This document shows, one piece after another, positions 10,981-21,549 of a stretch of DNA of 64,000 bases; within the stretch, counting starts at the first letter, position 1; the number at the start of each line of letters is the position of its first letter. The DNA lies in contig JBCNJP010000017.1 in the NCBI GenBank assembly GCA_039602395.1, positions 87,061,160-87,125,159 of the forward strand, in the 5' to 3' direction. Origin of the DNA: Deinandra increscens subsp. villosa (Eukaryota; Streptophyta; Magnoliopsida; Asterales; Asteraceae). The notes under the pieces were generated by a model, which saw nothing but the letters and a program-made list of their open reading frames with translations, searched no databases and was not told the origin of the DNA. The position numbers and the translations under genes are program-made.

Positions 10981-11363
10981 AATTTCCCCTTTTGGTGGCA
11001 ATACAAACATCTTGAATCGATATCATCTCAATTGATCCAGAAGCTTCAACAGAAATCACCAATACTTCCTTGCTAGATTTTCATATTTGTCATCAAGGCA
11101 TAGAATCTGGATCTGCCATAACTCCTAAAGGTCGTTTTTGCTGAATTTCTTTAAGTCACTATAATGCCACATTTCAAGCTTCCTTTGAGGACCACGAAGC
11201 AAGTGACAAATCCCACGTCCACCCATGATCCATGTTCTATCATTCTTCAGACTTTCCTTCGTCATCTTCCCCGCGTTAATACATTCCCAGCTCTACCATT
11301 TAAGGAAGATTAGGAACTAATTGGCATCTACTACCTCTTAGGGTTTCAGCCATGACGGAACTG

Positions 11364-14148
11364 TCTCTAGGCGCTGTAGAAGATCCTTTTCAGATAACTT
11401 CGATGTAGGAACCAGAGTTCAATTGCAGTAAACATCCTTATGGCCTCAGCACCTTCCCTCTCAATTACCAGTTCATGTGTCTGTCCACTGTAATACCAGT
11501 CCTTGATGGGGAACTCACTCTGCTTCCCTAAAATCTTCTTCATCTTCACACTACTACCTATATTTGAGTAGATATGTGTGTGCGGGACCAGGGCTCGTTT
11601 CTTCGACCATTTTTCATATTCTGCTTGTTCCTCTTCTCTGGTTTGCTTTGCTAGTCATCTTCTAAAAGCAAGATGCACCATCATTTGAGCATTTTTACCC
11701 TTCTCAACATTTGTATGATTAATAATATCCAAGTTTCTAACTATCTTAGGTCCCACGAGAATAGCTTCAGCAGATCTAAAATCTCTGCAAAGAATTATAC
11801 GAACCCGTTCGTTCGCTTGACATGAATGCATCAAACTCGTGATCATACTTCCAACCCAAGATCTTCATCCCATATGCGGTTTCAGCATTGGCTGGCATGT
11901 CTTTGAGATTTTTAGCATTAAACTGAATAAGAGCTCGCATTTGAGGAGCCATAGCCTTGCAATCATCTACTAGGGTGGGAGCTTCTTTCTTTCCGAGCTC
12001 TCTAACAGCTCCTTTTCCCGCTCATCAATCCTCCGTTTCCTACTCTTATTGCCTTCATTCATGTATTTAGCAACCATCTGACAAAGACCAGGAAGCTGCT
12101 TTCTGATGTAATCTTTTCTAGAAACGTTTCTTACAGCAAGAAAATCTCTGAGCTATTCCTTTGTCATTGTTTGAACTAGAGGTGGAGGAATCTTCTCAGA
12201 AGGATCCTCAGGTGGAGGACAATATGCTGAATGCATTACATACAGTTTCTCCCTCAAATTGTCATTGAATTGGATATATTCAATGTCTTTGTTAGTGTCG
12301 ACATAAGGGTTGACGAGTGGATCTTAAGGTTTTTGATTAGCAGTGTTGTTCAGGTGAGTCTCCATCTCTTGCTCACTAGTGTACAATTCCACAATCTGGT
12401 AAGTGGTCAGTTGCATGAGATATCCAAAGGGTAAGCCTCTTTTCATCAAAGCTCTCGCATATTTTGCTGCTTTTGAGTTATCTGAAGGATCAACACCGGT
12501 GCCCTCTTTATTTGGTATGACACTGATCACTGGGTCGGTGTTGTTGTCATTAGGCTTTATTGGGACAGATTCTCTCCCGGTTCTGATAGAAGCAGATAGA
12601 TTGGCAGCTTGCCTTTGTATTTCTTCATCATTCTTTATAAAAAATTTTAGTATTTATCTTTCTCTTGCTTCGCGAGCCTCTCTAAATCTATCCTCTTTAG
12701 CTTTTCTCTTCAGTTCTTCCTGATTATACACCTCCTGAGGAGTGTTGCCAGATGGACCTGCCTCCGAAGTGTTCCTATCAAGTAGTTCAGGATCCACAAT
12801 GTTGATTGGTTCGTTAGGTGCTTCTAGATTGTCTGCAACAGTCCAGATAAGAAGGGGAGAAGTAGCTTTTTCCTCTTGGAGTGTTGTCCTTGGCCTAATT
12901 CCCATGTTGATCTCATGATCCTCCAAAGTGAGTGGATAAACACCACGATCACGATTGATTTCTCTTTCCATCCTCAGCCAATTACTGTTGGGATTTTCTG
13001 GACGATCATCAGGCTCAGGACCAATATGTCTTCTGGAAATGTCTTAGGAGTGGTGTCATCTTCTTCTCCTCCTGCTTCAGTAGTGCCTTTAGAGGGTTTG
13101 GCACATCTTTTCTTTCTTTTTTGAATTATAGGAGAAGTAGGACGAGATTCTTTCTGAGGAGAAGTTGCGGTCGATGGTGGGGTTCTTGAAGAGGTGAGAG
13201 TTTCATCAACAGTAGCTTCAACGGTAGTGGCAGGTGGTGCATCAGTAAACGCTTTAGTAGAAACAGTGGGAGGTGTTGTGGAAGAACTTGCTTCTTTTCC
13301 GATGTCGGTTTTGCTAAATTTCAGTAGGTTGAAATCCTTCACTTGTAATGCATCAGACAAATCCATGGCTGCATGTGAAAAATGAAAAGTTATAATATAT
13401 CAAGAAAAATAAATGGTAAGAAGGAATCTTATAAAGAAAAACACACTTCTCCCTCGCATAAGATAACAGGACGCATCCGAGGAAAAAACCAGTTCTTGCT
13501 GATTTTTGCAAGAACCAATATTTCCTCGGGAATTCGGCGGATTGGATGAACAAATTTTCCAATAAGTTCGTATGTGGCTTGATGAACTTCAGCTTTTTTA
13601 GGAATAACATCATGAATGATTAACCTGGTGTCATGCCATTTCATGGTATCCGGGAGACACGAGTCATCAAGGTAGAAAAATTGGTTTTTCCGTTGACGAT
13701 TTGTGGGTGGTTTTCTGGTAAAAAGATGGGTGATGTCTCTACGTTTCTCAAAAGTATACTAGTCACCCGACATGGTAAGTCGATAAAAGGCACGGAATTG
13801 AACTAATTGCGGTTCTAAGTTAAGGGCTCTACAAGACAACTCAAAGTGGTTCAGGATGCTTAAGGCAGTGGGGTTACATTGAGAAAAGTGAATTTCAAAG
13901 TAGGTTAAAGCTTCGCGAAGAAAGGGGGTGAAAGGAATCCTGTAATTGGCCATCCGAATAGAATCAAGATACAGGCCGAACTTTTTATCAGGAAACGGGT
14001 AAATGGGTTTCTTTTCTGTTGCAAGGATGGGGTTTAGATTTCGTGGAATTCGAAATTATTTCACAAAATCATCTAATTCATCTTGGGAAATCAGGGGGTA
14101 GGAGATTGGAAGGTTATGTTTGGAAGAAACCTTCTTAGTTTCAGCCAT
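11364..14148 (-). pseudogene. Accessory protein of plant gypsy elements (Transposase_28-like), broken
   Basis: The ATG at 14148 (minus) opens a frame that reads through one TAA near 14057 into a conserved segment at about 13953-13759 (IPFTPFLREAL, FELSCRALNL, FRAFYRLT). I match this by recall to the Pfam family 'putative gypsy type transposon' (Transposase_28). A second conserved block at 13740-13460 (KNQFFYLDD, HDVIPKKAEVHQATY, IRRIPEEILVL) recurs almost word for word at 63765-63978. Open frames continue at 13366-12974, 12971-12654, 12530-12324, 11846-11655 and 11549-11367. A T-rich run ending in CAG before 13370 could be an intron. A minus-strand TATA box lies about 150 bp upstream. No enzymatic function is assigned. 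Confidence 0.65.
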
Positions 14149-14293
14149 GGAAAAAGAGTATAGAAACAAATGGTAAAAGAAGAAAGTAAGAAAGGAATGC
14201 TGACATGGGGTGAGGATGGCGATGAATGTAATGCATGTGTAATGGCGGAGAGGGTGGAAGTTTTCGGTAAATTTTTTGAGGAAGAAGGAAAGG

Positions 14294-14304
14294 GATATAT
14301 ATAG
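14294..14304 (-). promoter_or_regulatory. TATA box upstream of the accessory gene
   Basis: The minus strand reads CTATATATATCC about 150 bp before the ATG at 14148 and outside any LTR I can define. This fits an internal promoter dedicated to the accessory gene. Confidence 0.5.
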
Positions 14305-14612
14305 GCAGGAAAATAAGCGGTTTTGGTAGCGGTTTTGACAATGTAGTTTTGCAGAAGCGGTATTTACGGAGGGTAAATATGGAAGGAGAATTTTGAAAAA
14401 ATTTGAAAAGGTACTTTTTCATTACTTTTGATTGTGACAGGTAACCGAATGGGTGAAAGATTCGACACGCGGCATTAAGAGGTGATTGAAAGCTATGATG
14501 ATGGTTGTATGTGTCAGAGTGTACAAATGCAAATGTCGGATATGTAAACGACCGTCTGTATTCGGAAGTAAGTCTATAATTTCATTTATTCACTTAATAG
14601 ACTTGGGGGACT

Positions 14613-14909
14613 TGATGAAGTAAGCGATGATTCGGATGTGTATTACACATCCGATCGCTTACTTCCAAGTCCTTCAGAAATGATGTTTGCTGGAAGTGTT
14701 GCGCAAATATAGGTAGATGCGATCTTGCAGATGCGAAGCTGGAGTATCGTGTGCAAAGCCTATAAATACCCGAAGCATAAGATAGTTTAGGGGTTCAGAT
14801 TCATTTGTAACTTTGTACTTACACATGCTTCTGTATTTTCTCTCTCTTCAATAATCAATAAAAGTTCACTTTCTCCATTATCATCTAATACCTTTCCATT
14901 ACTCTTACA
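14613..14909 (+). mobile_element. Short gypsy-like LTR (element G)
   Basis: It starts TGATGAAG right after a polypurine tract (ACTTGGGGGACT, 14601-14612) and ends TCTTACA. A TATA box is at about 14757 (CTATAAATA) and a poly(A) signal-like AATAAAA near 14858. Beyond it comes TGATTTGGCGACAAATTGCC, which looks like a gypsy primer-site region. The LTR is thus flanked by a polypurine tract on one side and a primer-site-like sequence on the other. Confidence 0.6.
14617..14665 (+). repeat. Near-perfect 49-bp hairpin at the LTR start
   Basis: Arms GAAGTAAGCGAT (14617-14628) and ATCGCTTACTTC (14654-14665) pair perfectly, with inner arms TCGGATGTGTA / TACACATCCGA. It lies in U3 upstream of the TATA box. 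Confidence 0.9.
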
Positions 14910-15049
14910 TCTGATTTGGCGACAAATTGCCATCGGTGATTACCTGCTTTTTCATCTGTCATACCTTGCTAGGGACAGTGAGATGCATCTATGCGTCCAC
15001 CACTGTCTACGTTGATATGCTATATCGACAAATCGTCCAAGTGGGAGTT

Positions 15050-15938
15050 TGTTGGTTTTATGTGTCCAATGTCAAATAACATCAACGTTGCTATCGAGCT
15101 ACGATCCAAGAGTTACACTTTGGGCAACAAACAAGAAAGGATTAATTAATTTGTTAATTATCTGATCATGATTAGATGATATAAGTAAATGTTCATTATT
15201 ATTTAGTGGAAATAATTATGGACATCGGGAAAACCATTATGTGGACATTTCATAGTTTGTGTGTTTGGGTCTTGCATAAGGATTACATAACGGCTCGTTA
15301 GGATGTAACGAATCGTTATGAAGTTTCAGGAAGAACGGACTGTTAGACGGTAACAGATTGTTATGAAAGTATAAGATGACGGGTCGTTATCCCATAACGG
15401 CTCTTTACGAAAAATTTCCAATTCTAGTTATATTTATGTGATAAATATAATTCTGTAGCGTAGTGTAATTATGGACGACTTGTTCTCCAAGTCAGATTAC
15501 GTCTATAAATACGATTATAACCTAGAAACCCTAGTTGATAATGAATCTTGGAGAACACACAAGGGGAGGGGAACAACCCAACAGCCGTCACCTCTTGACT
15601 GGTCTGAGTTCGACCAAATCCAGCCATCGGCCGCCGGTGCCGCCACCGTGATGGCATCGCCACCATCTACTGCTGATTAAGTACGTGATTTTTTCTTGGC
15701 TTCTTGTTTCTCCATGAAAGGAATAAATGTTGTTCGCTTTCAGTTTGTATCTATGTTTTGGTTGTATGAGTTACATACCAAAACCCTAATCGTGATGATT
15801 CGGTTTTCTAGCGAAACCATTTGTTGAACCATCGTGTCTCTATTGATTTTGCCACAACTAGTAAATCTGTTGTTATGGGTTATCTAGATCTCTAGTGGGA
15901 TCCGTTGAGAACCATCCCCGTGTACACGTTTCCGCGCA
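15050..15938 (+). mobile_element. 3' LTR of a copia element, remainder lost
   Basis: AAGTGGGAG (15039-15047), a copia-type polypurine tract, immediately precedes TGTTGGTTTTATG. A TATA box is at 15503-15510 (CTATAAAT). Words ATAACGG and CGTTAT alternate at 15285-15410, upstream of the TATA box. The 3' end at CGCGCA (15938) is tentative. The body upstream of about 14960 is missing. Confidence 0.6.
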
Positions 15939-18307
15939 TTACTTGTTTATCAAGTCATGAAACAAAATTTTAAAATCCGTACAATAACAGCATAACTTGA
16001 TTAATTTAGGGCTCACTAAGTCCACATACATCCTTAAGTGTCATCAACGACATCATCGATATCTGATGTGCGTGTGGTGTATATAAAATTTATCGTTATT
16101 TTGTGACACCTTTTTGCAGTTAAGCTTTTAAACTTATAAACACGATTTACTTAGACTACTACTATTTCACCACATTCACGGGCAAGTGCACCCATCGTGG
16201 GTAGTATAGTAGTGGTAAGTTGAATCGGGATTGTTCAAAGACACAAAGGAAAAGGAGGGCTCTTGGTTCTTCACCGTTTCTGACGTCTAACCTGGTCAAT
16301 CTTCAAGTGAATATGTTAGTAAAATATGTAAAATAATTTTCAACCCAATATAAACTACACTAGAAAGGCGTGTCTTGATCAACTCGATCGCTTATAATAT
16401 AATTTGGGAGACTTATCAGTGGTGATGTTGGCACCCGTAATTTATACCCTTCCCGTAAGATTATTTACCAACAGGCAGCAAGACCGCCTCTCAGCCTCAA
16501 GTCAAGCATCACTACTCTCCCAGGTGATCGTCTACGAGGAGTACGAACCCTGGGGAACTGTGCTGTTGGCAAACAAATATAGCGAAGCTAATGCCACTTA
16601 GTTACGGGGTCCGTCAAACTGGCCGACTTACCGTACTCGACACGCCGTCATGAGCCAGCAGGGAAACAACCCTGCATGCCAGATTATTTTATTATAAAAA
16701 TTATCTTTTTAAGGGACTAAGGTTCGCTTCTTCCATGCACCGCTCTCGCGCATGCACGTCCGGCGTAACCAGAGCCAAGTTCACAAACACGTACCATCTC
16801 GGCTTCCGTGAAGTGATAAAATATTACAGCCCTCATTCCCAACCAAATACTTTCATCTCGCACTTGCGTGGTTAGCCGAGTTTTCTTACATAGACATAAA
16901 GACCTCGAACGTATCATGTAGCATGGGGAGCGAGTAACCTTTCGGATCATGCATCGTCCTCCGACCAGGTGTCACAAGTCCGGCCTTTGGGATTTCAACT
17001 CCCCAAATAGTCTGTGATACGTAGAGCATGCTTGGTTTAGAAAATAAATAATAAACTTTCAATAAAAAGACTTTTTATAAAGTCATTAGTTCACCTTAAG
17101 GCAAGTTTGCAAAAGACAGTTTACCAACCCACCAAAGATTCGTTTATTCCCAAACGAGTGTAAGAATTTGACTAACACTTGAAAGATTGAGGCTAACAAG
17201 TATTAGTCTAAAGATTTGCTTACTAGATAATGAAAGATTCATAGACAAATAACAATTCATTATCACCATAAGTTGATGTTCTTACAATCTTTGACTAGTA
17301 AATCCAGAACACTAAAACAAAATGGCTCAAACCGAAAAGATGGTAAACTAGTGGAAGAGAGGGAGAAGAATTGAGCAAGTTGGGAGTGAAGAGGGCTGCT
17401 CAGTTTATAGACCAGCCAAGAATGGCACGACCCATGCTAAACTAGGCACGGCCTGTGCCAAGTCAGGATGCACTGGTCGTGTCATCAGTGGCATGGGGCG
17501 TGTCAAGTCAGACCGCCGATCTTCAAATCTTCGAGCATTAGAGGCACGGGGCGTGGTAGGAGGGGCACGGGGCGTGTTGTGCAGAGCTGATTCAGAAGCA
17601 CAGTGCGTGTCTCTGCAAGGGTTGTCGGGGCATAAGCTGGCTTTGGGCACGGGGCGTGCTGGGTGAGGCACGGGGCGTGCTAAACTCAAAATCATATTTT
17701 TCTTTGGTTTTTCTTGCATTTTCCATTCTTTTATGATTTTGGCTTAGTAAAAACTAAAAAACTACAAAGAAGACAAAAACACTGTTTCTTTGCAATAGTT
17801 AGTCATATTTTACCCAATACGCAAGGGATATTAGCTTATAGAATATATATTTTAAGGCACATCAATATCAAACAGCAAAGCCTGCAACATGTATAAAAAT
17901 AAGGGTTAACTACGAATAGTTGGTGAGTAAACATAGGTTTAGCATACTATATAGATTAAATCATTGTCATTCAATGAGTCAAGTGTTCAATCCAATCATG
18001 ATCAACAAGTAATATAAGTGATGTGCACCAAACCTAGACAGTAAGGGAGCAATCACCTGGCGACAAACACCATGGCAGGCCAGGTGAGTTTAGTCAATAG
18101 ATCTATCATTGTTGCCACGGTTCGATGGTTAACGGTCCACATGCGATTAGCGATTAGCAATCATCCCAACATAGTATCCAACAAGTATCACCCAATATAA
18201 TATCAAACATAGAGCACATAGACTCGCATAGAATTTTGTATAATAAAGAATTAGGGTTTTGAATACTGAAACATGTTACACCCACAAAATATTATATTGA
18301 AAGAGGC
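15939..18307. other. Non-coding LTR-like debris
   Basis: No credible gene. A block near 16185-16240 (GCACCCATCGTGGGTAGTAT and following) resembles leaders or LTRs of plant gypsy elements that I have seen, and lies in the same orientation as the LTR of B. A minus-strand TATA-like CTATAAACTG lies at about 17402-17411 with a GC-rich motif array to its right. I could not set LTR ends or target duplications. Confidence 0.4.
17420..17690. repeat. GCACGGGGCGTG motif array
   Basis: Four exact copies (17544-17555, 17565-17576, 17647-17658, 17668-17679) plus several variants such as GCACGGCCTGTGCC and GCATGGGGCGTG. The array is much more GC-rich than its surroundings and lies upstream (minus strand) of a TATA-like box near 17405. 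Confidence 0.85.
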
Positions 18308-18312
18308 GCTAT

Positions 18313-19060
18313 GTTAGAACACAATGTAAATGTAACAGTAAAACAGTCAAGTATTAGAAGAAAAGATAAGATATATCATCAAAAGAGAAAGGGTATGAAA
18401 ATCCGTATGAAATACAGATTTATGTATTCATACAAAACTACTCCGGAATTTCAGAAGTAGTTCTGTACAGACCAAATTCTACTGAAATCCTCATTTCTGT
18501 AGAAGGTTTCTAATGGGAAGCATTAATAATCTTCAAAGAAGAGTCCTGAAGGAGTTCTGCACTATCGAAAGATAAATATTACGAGAAGAACAATTCTGCC
18601 TTTGTGTGACGAACAAGTAAAGTAAATATCAACTTGACATTTAACATGAAAGTAGTTGAAGACAGTTGAAAAGAGATAAATTGAATATCTTCAATTTATC
18701 TCTATATACTCTGACATACTCCAAATTTAACCGTCCTCAACCACCTTATCCACTTACAACTTGCCAGTTGCCACTACTTCCTATAAATAGCAAGCGGACT
18801 TCACCAAAGAGAGTAAGACAACAAGCATACATTTCACTATCTTCTCAAAGCAATTACAACCTACTCCCATAAAAAATTTATTTATGTTGATACATTGTTA
18901 TACTATAAACTCGTGTAAACCATTATTTACATTTGAGATATAAGAAAAACCCTTTTTATGAATTGTTGTCTTCCAATTTGATTTGCTTTTCGCAACTAGT
19001 TTATCTTGTTTAAATCAAATTGTGCCAACATTGTTAAAGAGCCCCTCACTTGACCCAACA
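18313..19060 (+). mobile_element. Left (5') LTR of element D
   Basis: 748 bp, TGTTAGAACAC to GACCCAACA. TATA box TATAAATAG near 18782. The U3 holds a near-palindrome around ACTCCGGAATTTCAGAAGTA (about 18438-18470). Confidence 0.93.
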
Positions 19061-19062
19061 AT

Positions 19063-19074
19063 TGGTATCAGAGC
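19063..19074 (+). promoter_or_regulatory. tRNA-iMet primer binding site of D
   Basis: TGGTATCAGAGC, the standard copia primer site, 2 bp after the LTR end. Confidence 0.95.
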
Positions 19075-19139
19075 AGATTGAATAATCAATGTTCAAAGAC
19101 CTTGCTCTTTAACATCTTCTCCTTAACACTCTCTCAAAA

Positions 19140-19504
19140 ATGTCTTCAAGCTAGAATAATGGGAAATCATTTGGCTCATTGGCAAAACCCCCTGTGCTTG
19201 CTAGGGAGGAATATCCACAATGGAAAATCAGAATTACCAACTTCCTAAAAGAAGTTGATAGTTCCCTGTTGGAATGTATAGCCAAGGGACCCCATTGTCC
19301 CACAGTTGACATTCCTGAGATAAAGGCAACTGAAACCTTAGCTGATGTTCCTGCTCGCACCATCCCCAAAGAAAGAAAATGGTGGAGTGAAGAGGACAAG
19401 ACCAAAGAGATTAATGAGGACAGTGCCAAAATGGTCCTCATTATGGCTATTCCCCATGAGATATTATGTCAAGTTGACTACAATACCTCGGCCAAGGGCA
19501 TATG
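19140..19504 (+). pseudogene. gag of copia element D, N-terminal part
   Basis: The ATG at 19140 follows the primer site and leader. A TAG after four codons (19152-19154) breaks the frame, after which about 115 codons remain open. The segment has the copia gag (UBN2-like) opening, an aromatic-rich block around WKIRITNFLK, and later a block (SAKGIW) that is completed only across the E insertion. Codons continue in frame at 34553, so the E insertion with its ATATG duplication cuts the gene here. Confidence 0.8.
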
Positions 19505-19832
19505 TGAAGATGCGTGAGCGGTAGATCGTCTACTTAGTCGTATAGAAATCAATGTAAAACAAGCAAAACACAAAGAGTAAATACAATAGAACTTGTATTA
19601 GACCACTGAGAGTTTACACATAAAACACATAGAAGATTCTCCTAGAAGATGCTAAACAGAATACAAGACATTCTATTTATACATGTTGAAAGCCGACTGG
19701 CCGAAACTCCAGTTCGGACAAGTTCGGCCTTGTCCGAACCTGGAGTTCGCCAGGAGTTCGGCCAGTAGCAAACTTGTGAACGTCCTCTTGTACTCGATAC
19801 TTCACATGACGATCAGGAACCATGTATCAACA
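19505..19832 (-). mobile_element. 3' LTR of element E (left on + strand)
   Basis: 328 bp, plus-strand TGAAGATGCGTGAGC to GTATCAACA. It has a minus-strand TATAAATA box near 19680 and CCGAAC/GTTCGG words at about 19690-19770. Confidence 0.93.
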
Positions 19833-21549
19833 AACTCCCCCTCGGCATGTGCGGTATCATCTTCCATTTAAAACTTGTATCATGTATCTTCAATCAAACT
19901 CTTCCTCTTCTTTGACGAAGAGTTCAATCTTGCATACTTATTGCATCGTGTGTAACCTCTTTATCAATAAACTTCAGAAGACAATGAAGTTGTGATGTTC
20001 TCTTTCCACTTAGAAACCTGCCAACATAAATAATCTTGGCGCAAAACGTCTCCTTGAGGCTCCAAGATATTTTGATTTTGAAATAGATTTCGTATTTTTT
20101 TTGATCAATCAAAAACAAATAAGAAACAAAATCTTTTGGGCTTTTAGAAAATTTATATCAAAACACACCTAAAATCTTTTTGGAACTTTCGGAAATGAAG
20201 TTTAACTGCAATACAGAAACAAACACTATTTTAGTCTTTTGAGAGAAAGATCACAACTTGGGATCATATTGGACATAACATGCTGAACTACACTTCAATT
20301 TCGACTATTGTAGCACATAAGCCGTGTCGATTGCAGATATAATTTGTCCAACTTTAAACTCAGGCAGAATCATACTCATAACATCTAGATATGTTAAAGT
20401 ATTGATTATTTTTGCATTGACCAGTGTACCCCACACTATCAGACATACTCAGATATGTTTTGCTTATCACATTTTTGTAATTTCACTTGTGATTTAATCA
20501 CATAATGATCGTATCCATGATATTGCCAACTGTGTTCCATGCAAAAAGAAATAAGAACGTTAAATCGTCTACCTGAAGGTTGATCTTTCGATACGCATAT
20601 AAGGCATCGGATTTAACAAAATAAAAAAAAATAAAAAAGTTGAAATTGTATAACTCAACAACATTTAGGTCGATCTTGTGGACACGCAGAGAAAGTCCGA
20701 TGAGTTATATGTAACACCAAAGAAAATAAAGCAGAACATCAAACGAACAACGATCAGGTCGGCCTTGTGAGCACGCAGAGAAAGTCCGATCGTTCGACAA
20801 AAGAAAGATATTCAAACAAGTTTAAATCTTTGCAAAATGAACACATGTATACACAGTGACTTCTAATTTTATTTTTCACATGTCTTTTTCTTGATATATC
20901 GTGAGATATGCATCAAGATGTTGTCCACTAGGTCAAGCATCAGATTTAAGTGTATATCACATTTGAATACTTTTGATTTTTCGAGCCTACCTTACACATC
21001 GATCAAATGGTCTTATGGCTTTTTCATCTATTTTATCCATGAGTCATACAATGTAAGCCAATGTACCATCATTTCTCAATCATGTCGGATACAATTTCTC
21101 ATTTTTCAATGTTTTTAGATTTTTGCATTTTTCAATGTTTTTGTCTTTTTCAAATTTCTCCACCAAAAAATGACAATTCTATTTATAGATTTTCATTTTT
21201 AACATTTGAAAAACAAGACACTATTTTTGGAATTTTGCAAAAACAAATTCCCCCTCAAAATGAGACGAAGTGAAAAACAAAGAAATTGATCAACCAACAC
21301 AAATACTTTTAGTTAAGCATTTTTGAAAATCAGATTGATTTTGAAATTCAGATTAAGTTATCACAGATATTTCACAATCAACAATTTCTCAATCACCAAA
21401 AGGTCTTCCTGAAATACCTGCTTGACACCAAATAAAACATTAGTCGCTTTGGGACCGACCCGATTCAACAGTGTTGGGTCGCCCGGTGTCTTCCACATAG
21501 TCATTGTTGGCCTTGGAAACAACTGTTGGTTTCCAGATTTGTAAATTTT
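19833..21549 (-). other. 3' untranslated region of element E
   Basis: It starts with the polypurine tract complement AACTCCCCCT and contains no credible ORF. Part of it is shared with 9513-10044. A GGTCG(A/G)(T/C)CTTGTGG block followed by CACGCAGAGAAAGTCCGA recurs at about 20672-20702 and 20757-20790. Confidence 0.7.

Noticed and set aside
15471..15680. Small overlapping frames on both strands near 15.5 kb
   Set aside because: They overlie the TATA/R region of a copia LTR and have no recognisable domain.
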